From: DYFC01 sp041658585
GTDB taxonomy: Bacteria; Nitrospirota; Thermodesulfovibrionia; Thermodesulfovibrionales; SM23-35
Assembly: GCA_041658585.1 (NCBI GenBank)
Contig: JBAZZX010000021.1
Location: 1-45,115 of the forward strand
DNA: 45,115 nt
Reading direction: 5' to 3'
Shown here: one piece after another, positions 33,001 through 41,345 of the stretch
Position numbering within the stretch: the first letter of the stretch is position 1
Layout of the letters: each line of letters opens with the position of its first letter
Notes under the pieces: generated by a model
The model's database searches: none
The model's input: only the letters and a program-made list of their open reading frames with translations
Told to the model about the DNA's origin: nothing
Translations under genes and position numbers: made by a program

Positions 33001-33426
33001 TGAGGAGAGTCCGATAAGTCCGCCGCTGTATTGTTCAAGCAAATCCATATCGATTCTCGGTTTATAGTAAAACCCTTCGGTATACGCCTTAGTGACCAGA
33101 TTTACGAGGTTGCGGTATCCGTGGTTGTCCCTTGCAAGGAGGATAAGGTGGAACGACGCTTCCTCTGTTTCAAGGTCCTGCTTTCTGTCAAACCGGCTTC
33201 CCGGCGCAACATAGACCTCGCAGCCGATGATCGGTTTGAGGCCCGCCTTGGTGGCCTGACGGTAAAAATCAACGGCGCCGAAGAGATTTCCGTGGTCCGT
33301 TATAGCGACCGCGGGCATCTTATAGGCAATCGCCTGTTCGACAAGCTCTTTTATCCGTATTGCTCCGTCAAGCAGGCTGTATTCCGTATGCAGATGGAGG
33401 GGGACATAATCCGAATGCTGATGCAT
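30010..33426 (-). CDS. dnaE: DNA polymerase III alpha subunit
   Basis: The 1138-residue protein has the N-terminal PHP domain (YVPLHLHTEYSLLDGAIRIK), the polymerase palm with PDIDVDF (two catalytic aspartates), the GPGRGSAAGSLVSYCIG loop, a helix-hairpin-helix region and a C-terminal OB fold (EIKIGGILTAIKKIQTKAKA). It is the replicative polymerase. The first codon directly follows a promoter: TTGACT, 18 bases, TAATAT, six bases, ATG, so the mRNA is predicted to be leaderless. Divergent from the penicillin-binding protein gene. Confidence 0.97.
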   Translation of the reverse strand: MHQHSDYVPLHLHTEYSLLDGAIRIKELVEQAIAYKMPAVAITDHGNLFGAVDFYRQATKAGLKPIIGCEVYVAPGSRFDRKQDLETEEASFHLILLARDNHGYRNLVNLVTKAYTEGFYYKPRIDMDLLEQYSGGLIGLSSCLKGEIPYFLHRGMLDRAREKALKYKHILGPENFYFELQDNGLPEQDEVNKKLIELSHELHIPVVATNDCHYMRKEDARAHDVLLCIQTGKTVNDKNRMHFSSESFYFKSPDEMKNAFRDVPEAVSNTRVIAERCNVEFKLGVCMLPKYELEDHQSPDAFLEKLAFEGLNIKLGPAPEAIYKDRLRRELDMIRKMGYASYFLIVWDFISYARKQGIPVGPGRGSAAGSLVSYCIGVTDIDPVKYNLLFERFLNPERISMPDIDVDFCKDRRGEVIAYVAEKYGKDHVAQIITFGTMAAKAAIRDVGRALDIPYGEVDKIAKLVPNTLNISIEEALKAEPQIKALYESNPKIRELLDIAIRLEGLSRHASTHAAGVVISPDPLTDYTPLYKNPSDGTIMTQFDMGAVEKIGLLKFDFLGLKTLTVINKTLRYIKEGGKEFLLKDIPIEDKATYDLLSSGNTIGIFQLESAGMRDILAKMTPDRFEDLIALVALYRPGPIGSGMIDDYIKRKKGRTAVKYDLPQLKEVLDETYGVILYQEQVMRIANKLANFSMGQADILRKAMGKKKPEEMEKQKEVFIQGAIANGIPEKKAIRIFDLMANFAEYGFNKSHSAAYAYVAYQTAYLKTHYPVEFMAATLTSDMDTTDKIVKTIAGCREMGIGILPPDINLSGKEFKVNGNSILFGLEAVKGVGSAAIESIIDARNADGPFTSVSNFFERVDQRKVNKKVVESLIKAGSFDSLGVTRSYAMELLSTSLNGSSRCLSPMLFGRQDMFGEPPGDEKPSSSEWDTEEILRHEKESLGFYITGHPLTKYNKLLVRLGAKKLSELEYVPADSEIKIGGILTAIKKIQTKAKAEMMAYCTIEDSEGHAEVIIFPELYRNSLSLLQKDTPLLIKGIVDKTEKGIKIVSNEISRLDSLENRMGHKVEINLKVLPDTAGLRVLKSIIEADGKGNYPLYLRIVHNDADTLIETGLKVSYENEVIRKIEEITGKGAVVFQ

Positions 33427-33432
33427 ATAAAA

Positions 33433-33462
33433 ATATTACCCTTATAAGCAGTCTTAAGTCAA
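33433..33462 (-). promoter_or_regulatory. promoter of dnaE, predicted leaderless start
   Basis: Minus strand TTGACT (33457-33462), 18-base spacer, TAATAT (33433-33438), six bases, ATG at 33426. A start site seven bases after the -10 box would be the A of the start codon. Confidence 0.65.
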
Positions 33463-33534
33463 CGCTCACCACTCGATGTTTTCGTTCAGAAATATCCAAA
33501 AAGACTTTAAACCAATGAGTTGCATTTCGGGCTT

Positions 33535-33564
33535 TTGACAGGCCCTTTGCCGCAAAGGTATAAT
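33535..33564 (+). promoter_or_regulatory. consensus promoter of the PBP1A gene, predicted leaderless start
   Basis: Perfect TTGACA (33535-33540), 18-base spacer, perfect TATAAT (33559-33564), six bases, ATG at 33571. Confidence 0.8.
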
Positions 33565-33570
33565 TCAACG

Positions 33571-35880
33571 ATGAAACTAAAGTCTATAATTATTCTTGCG
33601 GTCCTTGCGATCTTTGTCGGGGTTTCCGCCGGAGTATATCTTGCCATAAGCCGGGACATTCCCTCTATTGAAGAGATGAAGCAGTACAAGCCTGAAGCAG
33701 GGACAAAGATTTATGCGGATGATGACACGCTTACAGGCGAACTGAAAGCTGAAAAGGGCGTCTTTGTCCCGATAGACAAAATACCGGAGCGGATGATTAA
33801 TGCCGTTGTAGCGGTTGAGGACTCGCGTTTCTGGAAGCATAAAGGCATTGATTATATTGCGATCATGAGGGCTATCGTTAAGGACATTATCCATGCAGGT
33901 TTTAAAGAGGGCGCAAGCACGATTACTCAGCAGCTCACCAAGGTGATGTTCCTCACCCCGGAAAAAACCTTAAAGAGAAAACTGAAGGAGATCTTTCTTG
34001 CGATAAAGATCGAGAAAAGTCTTGAGAAGAGGGAAATCCTCGAACTTTATCTGAACAAAATCTACTTCGGACACGGCGCATATGGCGTTGAAATGGCGTC
34101 AAAAGTATATTTCGCCAAATCCGTTAAGGATATAACTCTTGCAGAGGCCGCACTTATAGCCGGACTCGTCAAGGCCCCTTCTTCCTATTCTCCTTATAAC
34201 GACCTCTCAAAAGCAAAGGAGAGACAGCAGATTGTGCTTATGAGGATGGAAGAGGAAGGATATATAAAACCGGACGAAAAGGAACATGCGCTTCGACAGC
34301 CTATCTATCTTTCCACAATGAGAAAAGGGATTGAGGCAAACAATTACTTCACGGAATATATCAGGAAATACCTTGAAGACACTTACGGTCTTGACACGGT
34401 GTATAAAGGAAATCTCAGGGTGTATACAACCATGGACAAAAAGGCCCAGTTGCTCGCTTCCAGAGCGGTACAGGAAGGTCTCAGGGAACTCGATAAACGA
34501 AGGGGATGGCGGGGCCCCGTTGAACATAAATCAGACATTGATTTTGATAAAGAAATGAGGACAAAAGAGCTTTCCTCCATCGTTGTTTCCAACCCGGGCG
34601 ATATTGCTTCCGGGCTTGTTCTGAGTGTTACAAATAAGGTAGCGGTCATAAAAACTCGCGGAATAATCGGGAAACTTTCCATTGAAGATGCGAGATGGGC
34701 TTCCAGGGTTATTGATTCAACAAAAGGCGCGCCAAGGATGTTAAAAAATTTCTCCCTGACACAGATTCTGAAGCCGGGTGACGTGGTTAAAGTCGGCATA
34801 AAAAATATACGCGGGAACACAGTTCAGCTCCTCCTCGAACAGGACCCTCAGGTTGAAGGCGCGCTGGTCGCCATAGAGCAGGAAACAGGTTTTATAAGGG
34901 CCTTGATCGGAGGATATGATTTTATAAAAAGTGATTTTAACAGGGCCCTCTATGCAAAACGCCAGCCGGGTTCGGCCTTCAAACCGGTCATATATGCGGC
35001 GGCATTAGATAACGGTTTTACGCCTGCCGGCATTATCATGGATGAGCCCGTGACATACCCCGGAGGACCGAAAGGTGAATGGAAACCGGAAAATGCCGAC
35101 CACAAGTTTAACGGCCCGACAACGCTCCGTGAAGCGTTGACATACTCAAGAAATGTCGTCACCATAAAATTACTTGATGCAATAGGAATAGATAAGGCAA
35201 TCGATTTCGCGCGGACTATTGGCGTTGAAGGAAATATGCCGAGAGACCTTACCCTTGCGCTTGGTTCATTAAGTATTACTCCCTTCGATTTGGCGCTCCG
35301 TTACAGTGTTTTTGCCAATGGCGGGCAAAAGATAAAACCCATAGCGATTAAATATATCACCGACACAAAAGGCAGGATACTTGAGAGCAACGAACCGGAG
35401 CAGGAGGAAGTCATCAGTCCGCAAACCGCTTTTCTGATAACCTCTATGCTGGAAGATGTCGTTAAATACGGCACCGGATGGAAGGCTAAGGCGCTCGGCA
35501 GGCCTGTTGCCGGAAAAACAGGGACGACAAATGAATATAAAGACGCATGGTTTGTGGGATACACTCCGCATTTAACCGCAGCCGTATGGGTCGGGTTTGA
35601 TGATATGAGGCCTCTTGGCTCGCAGGAAACAGGGGCGCGGGCTGCGTCTCCTGTCTGGGTTAATTTTATGAAGAATTTCGCCTCCGGAGAGCCGGAGGAA
35701 TTTCCCGTACCTGAAGGTATCGTCGGTATCATGATTGATCCGGCTACGGGACTCCTGGCGCGTGACGATTTATCCGGAATCAGGGAATATTTTAAAGCGG
35801 GGACGGAACCCAAACAGGTCTCGCCGGTAAGCGCTCCCCGCAAGATAAAGGAAAAAGACGCAAACCTTAATTTCGATTAG
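33571..35880 (+). CDS. mrcA: class A penicillin-binding protein 1A
   Basis: Start taken at MKLKSIIILAVLAIF, which begins the membrane anchor; a frame open from 33520 contains the promoter and cannot all be translated. The 769-residue protein has a GT51 transglycosylase (AVEDSRFWKHKGID, EGASTITQQLTK) and a transpeptidase with SAFK (Ser nucleophile, in RQPGSAFKPVIY), SRN and KTGTT (VAGKTGTTNEYKDAW). It polymerises and cross-links peptidoglycan in the periplasm. Between the two domains lies an OB-like PCB region. The transcript is predicted to start at the ATG itself. Confidence 0.95.
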   Translation: MKLKSIIILAVLAIFVGVSAGVYLAISRDIPSIEEMKQYKPEAGTKIYADDDTLTGELKAEKGVFVPIDKIPERMINAVVAVEDSRFWKHKGIDYIAIMRAIVKDIIHAGFKEGASTITQQLTKVMFLTPEKTLKRKLKEIFLAIKIEKSLEKREILELYLNKIYFGHGAYGVEMASKVYFAKSVKDITLAEAALIAGLVKAPSSYSPYNDLSKAKERQQIVLMRMEEEGYIKPDEKEHALRQPIYLSTMRKGIEANNYFTEYIRKYLEDTYGLDTVYKGNLRVYTTMDKKAQLLASRAVQEGLRELDKRRGWRGPVEHKSDIDFDKEMRTKELSSIVVSNPGDIASGLVLSVTNKVAVIKTRGIIGKLSIEDARWASRVIDSTKGAPRMLKNFSLTQILKPGDVVKVGIKNIRGNTVQLLLEQDPQVEGALVAIEQETGFIRALIGGYDFIKSDFNRALYAKRQPGSAFKPVIYAAALDNGFTPAGIIMDEPVTYPGGPKGEWKPENADHKFNGPTTLREALTYSRNVVTIKLLDAIGIDKAIDFARTIGVEGNMPRDLTLALGSLSITPFDLALRYSVFANGGQKIKPIAIKYITDTKGRILESNEPEQEEVISPQTAFLITSMLEDVVKYGTGWKAKALGRPVAGKTGTTNEYKDAWFVGYTPHLTAAVWVGFDDMRPLGSQETGARAASPVWVNFMKNFASGEPEEFPVPEGIVGIMIDPATGLLARDDLSGIREYFKAGTEPKQVSPVSAPRKIKEKDANLNFD

Positions 35881-35986
35881 ACCCGTCAGTTATATAATAT
35901 GAAAACCTGTTTTGCAATAGCCAGATTGAAAATTAAACGGTTATTCTGCAAAATTATCAGGTTTAGAAAATTTGTAAATTATTCTA

Positions 35987-36016
35987 TTGACTTTTGAGAA
36001 GTTTGTTAGGTAAGAT
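35987..36016 (+). promoter_or_regulatory. promoter of atpB-atpE
   Basis: TTGACT (35987-35992), 18-base spacer, TAAGAT (36011-36016). The atpB ribosome-binding site (AGAGGAGG) and ATG follow ~25 bases later, so this gene, unlike its neighbour, has a leader. Confidence 0.55.
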
Positions 36017-36048
36017 AACTGCGATTTTTATCCTCAGAGGAGGTTGTT

Positions 36049-36729
36049 ATGACAGAAGTTTTGTTGATGGATGTTTTTGTTAACCCGGAGGTAATACCTC
36101 ACAATGTAACACATGCTTTTCTTGTATCAGCTATCCTTATTGCAGTGGCCCTCGCCGTAAAAGGATCGATTCAAATGGTTCCAAGGGGTATCCAGAATTT
36201 CATGGAGACAATCGTAGACGTCATATGGAAACTGGTAGATGAGAACATAGGCCACTGGAGTAAGCAGCTATTCCCCTTCATCATGACGATATTTCTTTTC
36301 ATTCTTCTTTGCAACTTGATGGGGCTTGTTCCAGGTTTTGCATCTCCAACTTCCAATGTTAATACAAACGCTGCAATGGCAATACCTGTTTTTCTTGCAA
36401 CACATTATTATGGGATCAGGGTGCACGGAGTATCCTACATTAATCACTTCATAGGCCCTATCCGTTCAATAGCCGCCCTGCCGCTGATGGTCCTCATGTT
36501 CTTCGTCGAGGTCATCGGCCATATCGCAAGACCCCTGACACTTACCGTCCGTTTATTCGGAAACATGACCGGCAAGCATATCATCCTTATCGTTCTCGGG
36601 ATTATTGCGCCGATATTGGCGCCTGCCGTCATTTTAGGTTTAGGCGTGCTTGTCAGTATAGTGCAGGCTTTCGTCTTTGCGCTTTTGGCAACATTGTATT
36701 TAGCTGGTGCGGTTGAACACGCACATTAA
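36049..36729 (+). CDS. atpB: F0F1 ATP synthase subunit a
   Basis: The 226-residue membrane protein has five to six hydrophobic helices and the essential arginine in RPLTLTVRLFGNMTGKH, which faces the c ring, plus the ending VFALLATLYLAGAVEHAH. It forms the ion half-channels. An AGAGGAGG ribosome-binding site precedes the ATG. It is followed after 33 bases by atpE; the other ATP synthase genes are not nearby, a split arrangement seen in several deltaproteobacterial and Nitrospirota genomes. Confidence 0.96.
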   Translation: MTEVLLMDVFVNPEVIPHNVTHAFLVSAILIAVALAVKGSIQMVPRGIQNFMETIVDVIWKLVDENIGHWSKQLFPFIMTIFLFILLCNLMGLVPGFASPTSNVNTNAAMAIPVFLATHYYGIRVHGVSYINHFIGPIRSIAALPLMVLMFFVEVIGHIARPLTLTVRLFGNMTGKHIILIVLGIIAPILAPAVILGLGVLVSIVQAFVFALLATLYLAGAVEHAH

Positions 36730-36762
36730 TTTTTAAATTTCAGGAAAGGAGGAATTAGAATC

Positions 36763-37131
36763 ATGAAGAAAACCGTAGTAGCAATTATTCTCGTCCTCTC
36801 AGCGCTCTGCTTAATGGCTCCCATTGCATTTGCAGAGGAGGCCCCTGCCGCAGCAGCAGCCGCAAAAGGCGGCTCCAATACCTTTTACTATGCTATGGCA
36901 GCTCTTGGTAGCGCTATCGGTATGGGCCTTGCAGCATTCGGAACCGGTCTCGGCCAGGGTCTCGGTTTAGGAAAAGCTTGCGAAGGTGTTGCCAGAAACC
37001 CTAGTGCAGCCGGCAAGATCACCACAACCCTTATCATCGGTCTCGCGATGATTGAGTCTCTTGCAATTTACGCACTCGTCGTTGTCCTTGTTCTCATCTT
37101 CGTCAACCCGTTCGGAAAACTCCTTCAGTAA
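36763..37131 (+). CDS. atpE: F0F1 ATP synthase subunit c with N-terminal signal sequence
   Basis: The 122-residue protein is ~40 residues longer than usual because of an N-terminal signal peptide (MKKTVVAIILVLSALCLMAP, cleavage near AFA-EE) and an alanine-rich spacer. The mature part is a two-helix hairpin: glycine-rich helix 1 (GTGLGQGLGLG, Q65), the loop ARNPSA and helix 2 with the ion-binding Glu in AMIESLAIY (E98, S99, Y103). A GGAAAGGAGG ribosome-binding site precedes it and a bidirectional terminator follows. The Gln plus Glu-Ser set is compatible with sodium binding but not proof. Confidence 0.95.
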   Translation: MKKTVVAIILVLSALCLMAPIAFAEEAPAAAAAAKGGSNTFYYAMAALGSAIGMGLAAFGTGLGQGLGLGKACEGVARNPSAAGKITTTLIIGLAMIESLAIYALVVVLVLIFVNPFGKLLQ

Positions 37132-37148
37132 TCCTTTTACGAAGAAAT

Positions 37149-37181
37149 AAAAGGGCAGGATGGCAATCCTGCCCTTTTTTA
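37149..37181. terminator. bidirectional rho-independent terminator
   Basis: A perfect 12-pair stem with a 4-base loop (arms AAAGGGCAGGAT and ATCCTGCCCTTT, 37150-37177) is followed by a T-run on the plus strand and TTTTATTT on the minus strand. It ends atpB-atpE from the left and the flavoprotein gene from the right. Confidence 0.93.
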
Positions 37182-37199
37182 TTTTGTTTGCAATCCTGT

Positions 37200-38354
37200 T
37201 TATCTTTTGAAAATATTCCTGGGCATGAGGTGGCTTATAAGGTAGGAGATGATATCTTTGTGCCAGTCGAAACCGTATTTTCTTATAACCGGCAGGAAAC
37301 CGTCTTTTTTTGCAAGGTCGACAAGAATATCGATCTGACGGTCGGAGAGCCGGGAAAAGATGCTACGCAGAAGCATACCGGCCTTTAATTCCGGTTCAAG
37401 TCTGCTTTTCCATTCCGTTTCATATCCTCTGAAAAGTCCTTCACTAAAGTCGCCGGTCTTGAAAGCCTTTGTAACGGTTTGGACCGCAATTTCAGAACAC
37501 AGCAGTCCGAAATAAATCCCGCCGCCTGTTGTAGCTTTGACCTGTCCTGCTGCTTCACCGACTATTATGAGCCTTTCGGCATAACTCCTGGGAACGCTGC
37601 TTATGGGGATAGGACTGCATTTTATGCTGCCTTCACAAGCTTTCATCCGCCCTGAAACAAGCGGATTGCGAAGGAATTTCTTCAGAAAGTCAAGAGGGTC
37701 GTTCTTAGTCATTAACCCGATTTTTACGGAAGAGCCGTCTCCGGGAATGATCCAGGAAAAAGATCCGGGCGCGATCTTTTCGCCGAAATAGACTTCCACT
37801 TCATTGATATCTTCCATTGTTGCTTCCGTCTGAATGCCATAGAGAAATTTCTTTAATCTTCCCGGCATACCGTGAACGGCATTTAATTCAAAACCGGTTG
37901 CAATGATCCCTATTTTTGAGCTGAACTCTCTTTCCTCGTCAACGGTCTTTATTTTGATCCTGAAAGCATCTCCCGTATTATCGATCTCTTTCACTTTGCT
38001 GTTTAAATACGTCGTAACGCCCTTTGTCGCCGCATTCGTGTTCAGTTCCAAGTCAAACAATGAGCGGTCTACGACATGCGCCAAAGGTGATTCGGAACGG
38101 TATTGCATGAAGTTTCCCGAAGGAGAAAAAACCTTTATGGCGTCAATATCCCGTATTATGGAACCGGAAGGAAGACCGAAGCGTTTAAAACATTCTACGC
38201 TGACAATTCCGCTGCAATTCACATCCTTGCCTATCGAAGGGTTTTTTTCAAATATTCCTACGTCAAATCCTTCCCTTGCAAGTAAAAATGCAGTATAACT
38301 GCCGATCGGGCCTGCTCCGACAATTATTATGTCATGCTCTGTATTTCGGGTCAT
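37200..38354 (-). CDS. geranylgeranyl reductase-family FAD oxidoreductase
   Basis: The 384-residue protein has an N-terminal FAD motif (DIIIVGAGPIGSYTAFLLAR), a Cys-containing SGIVS loop (DVNCSGIVSVECFKRFGLP) and the second FAD motif (RLIIVGEAAGQVKATTGGGI), the signature of the geranylgeranyl reductase family. Members reduce prenyl chains of lipids, quinones or chlorophyll. Here the substrate could be an isoprenoid quinone or lipid. It is convergent with atpE and divergent from hflX. The ribosome-binding site is weak. Confidence 0.85.
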   Translation of the reverse strand: MTRNTEHDIIIVGAGPIGSYTAFLLAREGFDVGIFEKNPSIGKDVNCSGIVSVECFKRFGLPSGSIIRDIDAIKVFSPSGNFMQYRSESPLAHVVDRSLFDLELNTNAATKGVTTYLNSKVKEIDNTGDAFRIKIKTVDEEREFSSKIGIIATGFELNAVHGMPGRLKKFLYGIQTEATMEDINEVEVYFGEKIAPGSFSWIIPGDGSSVKIGLMTKNDPLDFLKKFLRNPLVSGRMKACEGSIKCSPIPISSVPRSYAERLIIVGEAAGQVKATTGGGIYFGLLCSEIAVQTVTKAFKTGDFSEGLFRGYETEWKSRLEPELKAGMLLRSIFSRLSDRQIDILVDLAKKDGFLPVIRKYGFDWHKDIISYLISHLMPRNIFKR

Positions 38355-38563
38355 TAAGGGTAACCTGTTGAGGATAATTCATCGTAACTTTTTAATTTTG
38401 ACAAATCCAAGTGTTTTTTGGCAACAATTTTCGGAGGTTTGCTTAAAGGGCATTGAATTCCTTTTCAAAATACCCGGCTGTCAGGAGAATATGGATAATT
38501 TTCCGTCGCGTTTAATCCTGAAAGCTTTCGGAATTTATCATGTCTCCCTTTCATTTTATACAA

Positions 38564-38591
38564 CTGACAGGTTTATATGATAAAATATACC
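38564..38591 (+). promoter_or_regulatory. possible promoter of hflX
   Basis: CTGACA (38564-38569), 16-base spacer, TATACC (38586-38591). Both boxes are imperfect; the ribosome-binding site follows at 38605. Confidence 0.4.
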
Positions 38592-38615
38592 ATAAAAGCA
38601 AATTGGAGGATATAG

Positions 38616-40247
38616 ATACCAGCACTTTACGGACATCTCTCAGGGCTTAAGACCGGTTACCTGAATTCACTGGAAAGGATTTACAGAAGGAAGGTGGGCC
38701 GTGAGATAGTAACCCCGGAACTGGCAAGATACCTTACTGAAATCTCTCAGGAAATAAACCGTCAGATAGGTCTGCTCATCAACAGGTCGGGCAATATCAC
38801 ACATGTGATCGTCGGTGACGCCAGGGGTATTTTAATTCCCGCCCTTGACGACTATCCATTGGGGAAAAAGGCTTTAAGGGGGCTAAGATTAATACATACG
38901 CACCTAAAAGAAGAACCGTTTACACAGGATGACTTCACAGACCTTGCACTCCTCAGGCTGGACCTTATTGCGGCAATCGGGGTAAGAAACGGGCTGCCGG
39001 GCAGCGCTTTTATAGCCTATTTAATGCCAAAAGGTGAAAAACCTTACGAGGTTTTGACATATCCTGACTTTCATTCCCTTGAACTCGATTTCCGGGAATT
39101 CATAGAGTCCCTTGAAGAAGAGATGCAGAGAAACAGGGTTTTCAGCCCTGATGAAAAACGGGAACGGGCGATACTCGTCAGCGTATCGACAAAACCGAAA
39201 TATGACCAGGAAGACTCCGTAGAGGAACTGAAAGAGCTTGCGCGGTCAAGCGACATACTTGTGCTTGATTCGGTCATCCAGAGATCGAAGGGCATAAATC
39301 CGAGGTATCTGATGGGCGAGGGCAAACTGAAAGAGTTAATTATAAACTCGCTTAATAAAGGCGCAACACTGCTGATATTCGATCAGGAATTAGGCCCTTC
39401 CCAAATTAAGGCAATCAGCGACTTGACGGAAATTAAGGTAATCGACCGGTCTCAATTAATACTGGATATTTTTGCCGGACGCGCCCACAGCAGGGACGGG
39501 AAGGTCCAGGTCGAACTGGCGCAGTTGAAATACCGTCTGCCGAGGTTAATGGGTAAAGGGACCGCCATGTCCCGTCTTATGGGAGGCATCGGCGGAAGAG
39601 GTCCCGGTGAAATGAAGCTTGAGATCGACAGAAGACGCGTTAGGGATAAGATAACGCTCCTTGAGAAAGAACTTAAAGCCCTGAGCGAAGCAAGAAAACA
39701 GCGGAAACAAAAAAGGGTTGGGACGGGGCTTCCAATTATATCTATTATCGGATACACCAACGCCGGGAAGTCCACCCTCCTGAATTCTCTGACAAAGAGC
39801 GTCGTCTTTGTCGAAGACAAATTGTTCGCAACCCTTGATACCGCAAGCAGGCGGATGCGTTTCCCGCACGAAAGGGACGTGATCATTACCGATACCGTGG
39901 GTTTTATACGCGATCTTCCGAAGGATCTTTTCGCGGCATTCAAGGCGACCCTTGAAGAACTTGAGGACGCGAATTTATTGCTGCATGTTGTTGACATATC
40001 CAACCCGCAATATGAACGGCACATCGATTCCGTAGAAAACATCCTGCGACAACTCGACATTATGGAAAAACCCAGGCTCCTTGTCTTCAACAAAATAGAC
40101 AGGGTGAATCATGAAGAAGTCCTGAATCTGGCGACACGGTACAATGCGGTAACCGTTTCCGCCCTTGACCCGTCGACTTTCGGGCCGCTCCTGAAAGCGA
40201 TAGAGGAATATGTCTGGGAAAGAGCTATGTTATCAAATAAAATTTGA
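38616..40247 (+). CDS. hflX: ribosome-associated GTPase HflX, apparent AUA start
   Basis: Homology to HflX begins well before the first ATG/GTG/TTG: codons from 38616 read PALYGHLSGLKTGYLNSLER, the usual N-terminus, after an ATA that stands 6 bases past GGAGG (38605-38609). A TAG precedes the ATA, so no longer frame exists. The conventional alternative, GTG at 38694, has no spaced ribosome-binding site and loses 26 conserved residues. The 543-residue protein has the N-terminal HflX domain, the GGRGPGE loop, and G motifs GYTNAGKST, DTVGF and NKID. HflX splits stalled or hibernating ribosomes. Confidence 0.88.
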   Translation: MPALYGHLSGLKTGYLNSLERIYRRKVGREIVTPELARYLTEISQEINRQIGLLINRSGNITHVIVGDARGILIPALDDYPLGKKALRGLRLIHTHLKEEPFTQDDFTDLALLRLDLIAAIGVRNGLPGSAFIAYLMPKGEKPYEVLTYPDFHSLELDFREFIESLEEEMQRNRVFSPDEKRERAILVSVSTKPKYDQEDSVEELKELARSSDILVLDSVIQRSKGINPRYLMGEGKLKELIINSLNKGATLLIFDQELGPSQIKAISDLTEIKVIDRSQLILDIFAGRAHSRDGKVQVELAQLKYRLPRLMGKGTAMSRLMGGIGGRGPGEMKLEIDRRRVRDKITLLEKELKALSEARKQRKQKRVGTGLPIISIIGYTNAGKSTLLNSLTKSVVFVEDKLFATLDTASRRMRFPHERDVIITDTVGFIRDLPKDLFAAFKATLEELEDANLLLHVVDISNPQYERHIDSVENILRQLDIMEKPRLLVFNKIDRVNHEEVLNLATRYNAVTVSALDPSTFGPLLKAIEEYVWERAMLSNKI

Positions 40248-40261
40248 GAACAGGAGAATAC

Positions 40262-41323
40262 ATGGAATTTATACCTAAATGGATAGCCTGGGAGATTACG
40301 AGGAGATGCAACCTGAAATGCATTCATTGCAGGTCCTCTTCAGAGCTTGAAGCCAAAACACATCCCGATCTTCCGCTGGAAGAGGCATTCAGGATCATCG
40401 ACGATATCGCCGGCTATGCAAAGCCTGTTATAGTGCTTTCCGGCGGAGAACCCCTTATGCGTAAGGACGTCTTCGAGATCGCCGGATATGGGACAGGCAA
40501 AGGGTTGCGGATGTGTCTGGCAACAAACGGCACGCTCGTAACTGATGAGACATGCAAAAAGATAAAGGAGTCGGGTATCAGAATGGTCTCTCTAAGCCTC
40601 GACGGCTCTGATGAAGCAGTCCATGACGACTTCAGAAGCCAGAAAGGCGCCTTCACGGGAACAATAAACGCCGCGAGATTATTTAAGCAATACGGGATCG
40701 AATTTCTCATTAACTCCTCTTTCACAAAAAGGAACCAGGAGGAGATTCCCAAAGTATATCACCTGGCAAAAGAACTCGGCGCAACCGCATGGTATCTCTT
40801 CATGATCGTGCCTACCGGCAGGGGCGAGGAGATCCTGAATGAACTCATCACAAAAGAAGATTATGAAAAGATTCTCGAATGGCACTATCAGATGGAAAAA
40901 GACGAAAAGGACCTTCTGGTAAGACCGACCTGCGCACCACATTATTACAGGATCGTTCTTCAAAAATCAAAAGAAGAAGGAAGCGGCTTTGAGCGCAGGA
41001 CCCTGAAATTTTCCACCGGCGGTTCAAAGGGATGCATTGCAGGTCAGCTCATCGCGCTGATTGACGTGGATGGAAATGTGCTGCCTTGCAGCTATTTCCC
41101 GAAACCGGCAGGGAATATCAGGACGCAATCATTTAAGGACATATGGGAGAACTCGGAGTTATTCAAAGAATTGCGGGATTTCAAAAAATACAAAGGCAAA
41201 TGCGGCTCGTGTGAATATGTCCACGTATGCGGCGGCTGCAGGGCAAGGGCATACGCCGTCAGCGGAGACTATCTGAATGAGGAACCGTTCTGCCAATACA
41301 AACCGCGCAAATATCAGCGCTAA
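40262..41323 (+). CDS. ahbD: radical SAM haem synthase, AhbD-like
   Basis: Start at the ATG on 40262 with AGGAGA upstream; a frame open from 40244 overlaps the hflX stop. The 353-residue enzyme has the radical SAM CxxxCxxC (RRCNLKCIHCRSS), the SAM-binding GGEP, PTCAPHYYRI, and a SPASM-like C-terminal region GKCGSCEYVHVCGGCRARAY with cysteines for a second iron-sulfur cluster. These match AhbD, which oxidatively decarboxylates iron-coproporphyrin III to haem b. AhbC is a paralogue, but the C-terminal block fits AhbD better. It is followed by hemE and hemH. Confidence 0.82.
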   Translation: MEFIPKWIAWEITRRCNLKCIHCRSSSELEAKTHPDLPLEEAFRIIDDIAGYAKPVIVLSGGEPLMRKDVFEIAGYGTGKGLRMCLATNGTLVTDETCKKIKESGIRMVSLSLDGSDEAVHDDFRSQKGAFTGTINAARLFKQYGIEFLINSSFTKRNQEEIPKVYHLAKELGATAWYLFMIVPTGRGEEILNELITKEDYEKILEWHYQMEKDEKDLLVRPTCAPHYYRIVLQKSKEEGSGFERRTLKFSTGGSKGCIAGQLIALIDVDGNVLPCSYFPKPAGNIRTQSFKDIWENSELFKELRDFKKYKGKCGSCEYVHVCGGCRARAYAVSGDYLNEEPFCQYKPRKYQR

Positions 41324-41345
41324 TCCGTGTTATAAGGAGGGAGTC

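Noticed and set aside
38694..40247. GTG at 38694 as the hflX start
   Set aside because: It would discard 26 conserved N-terminal residues and has no properly spaced ribosome-binding site, whereas GGAGG sits correctly before the ATA at 38616.
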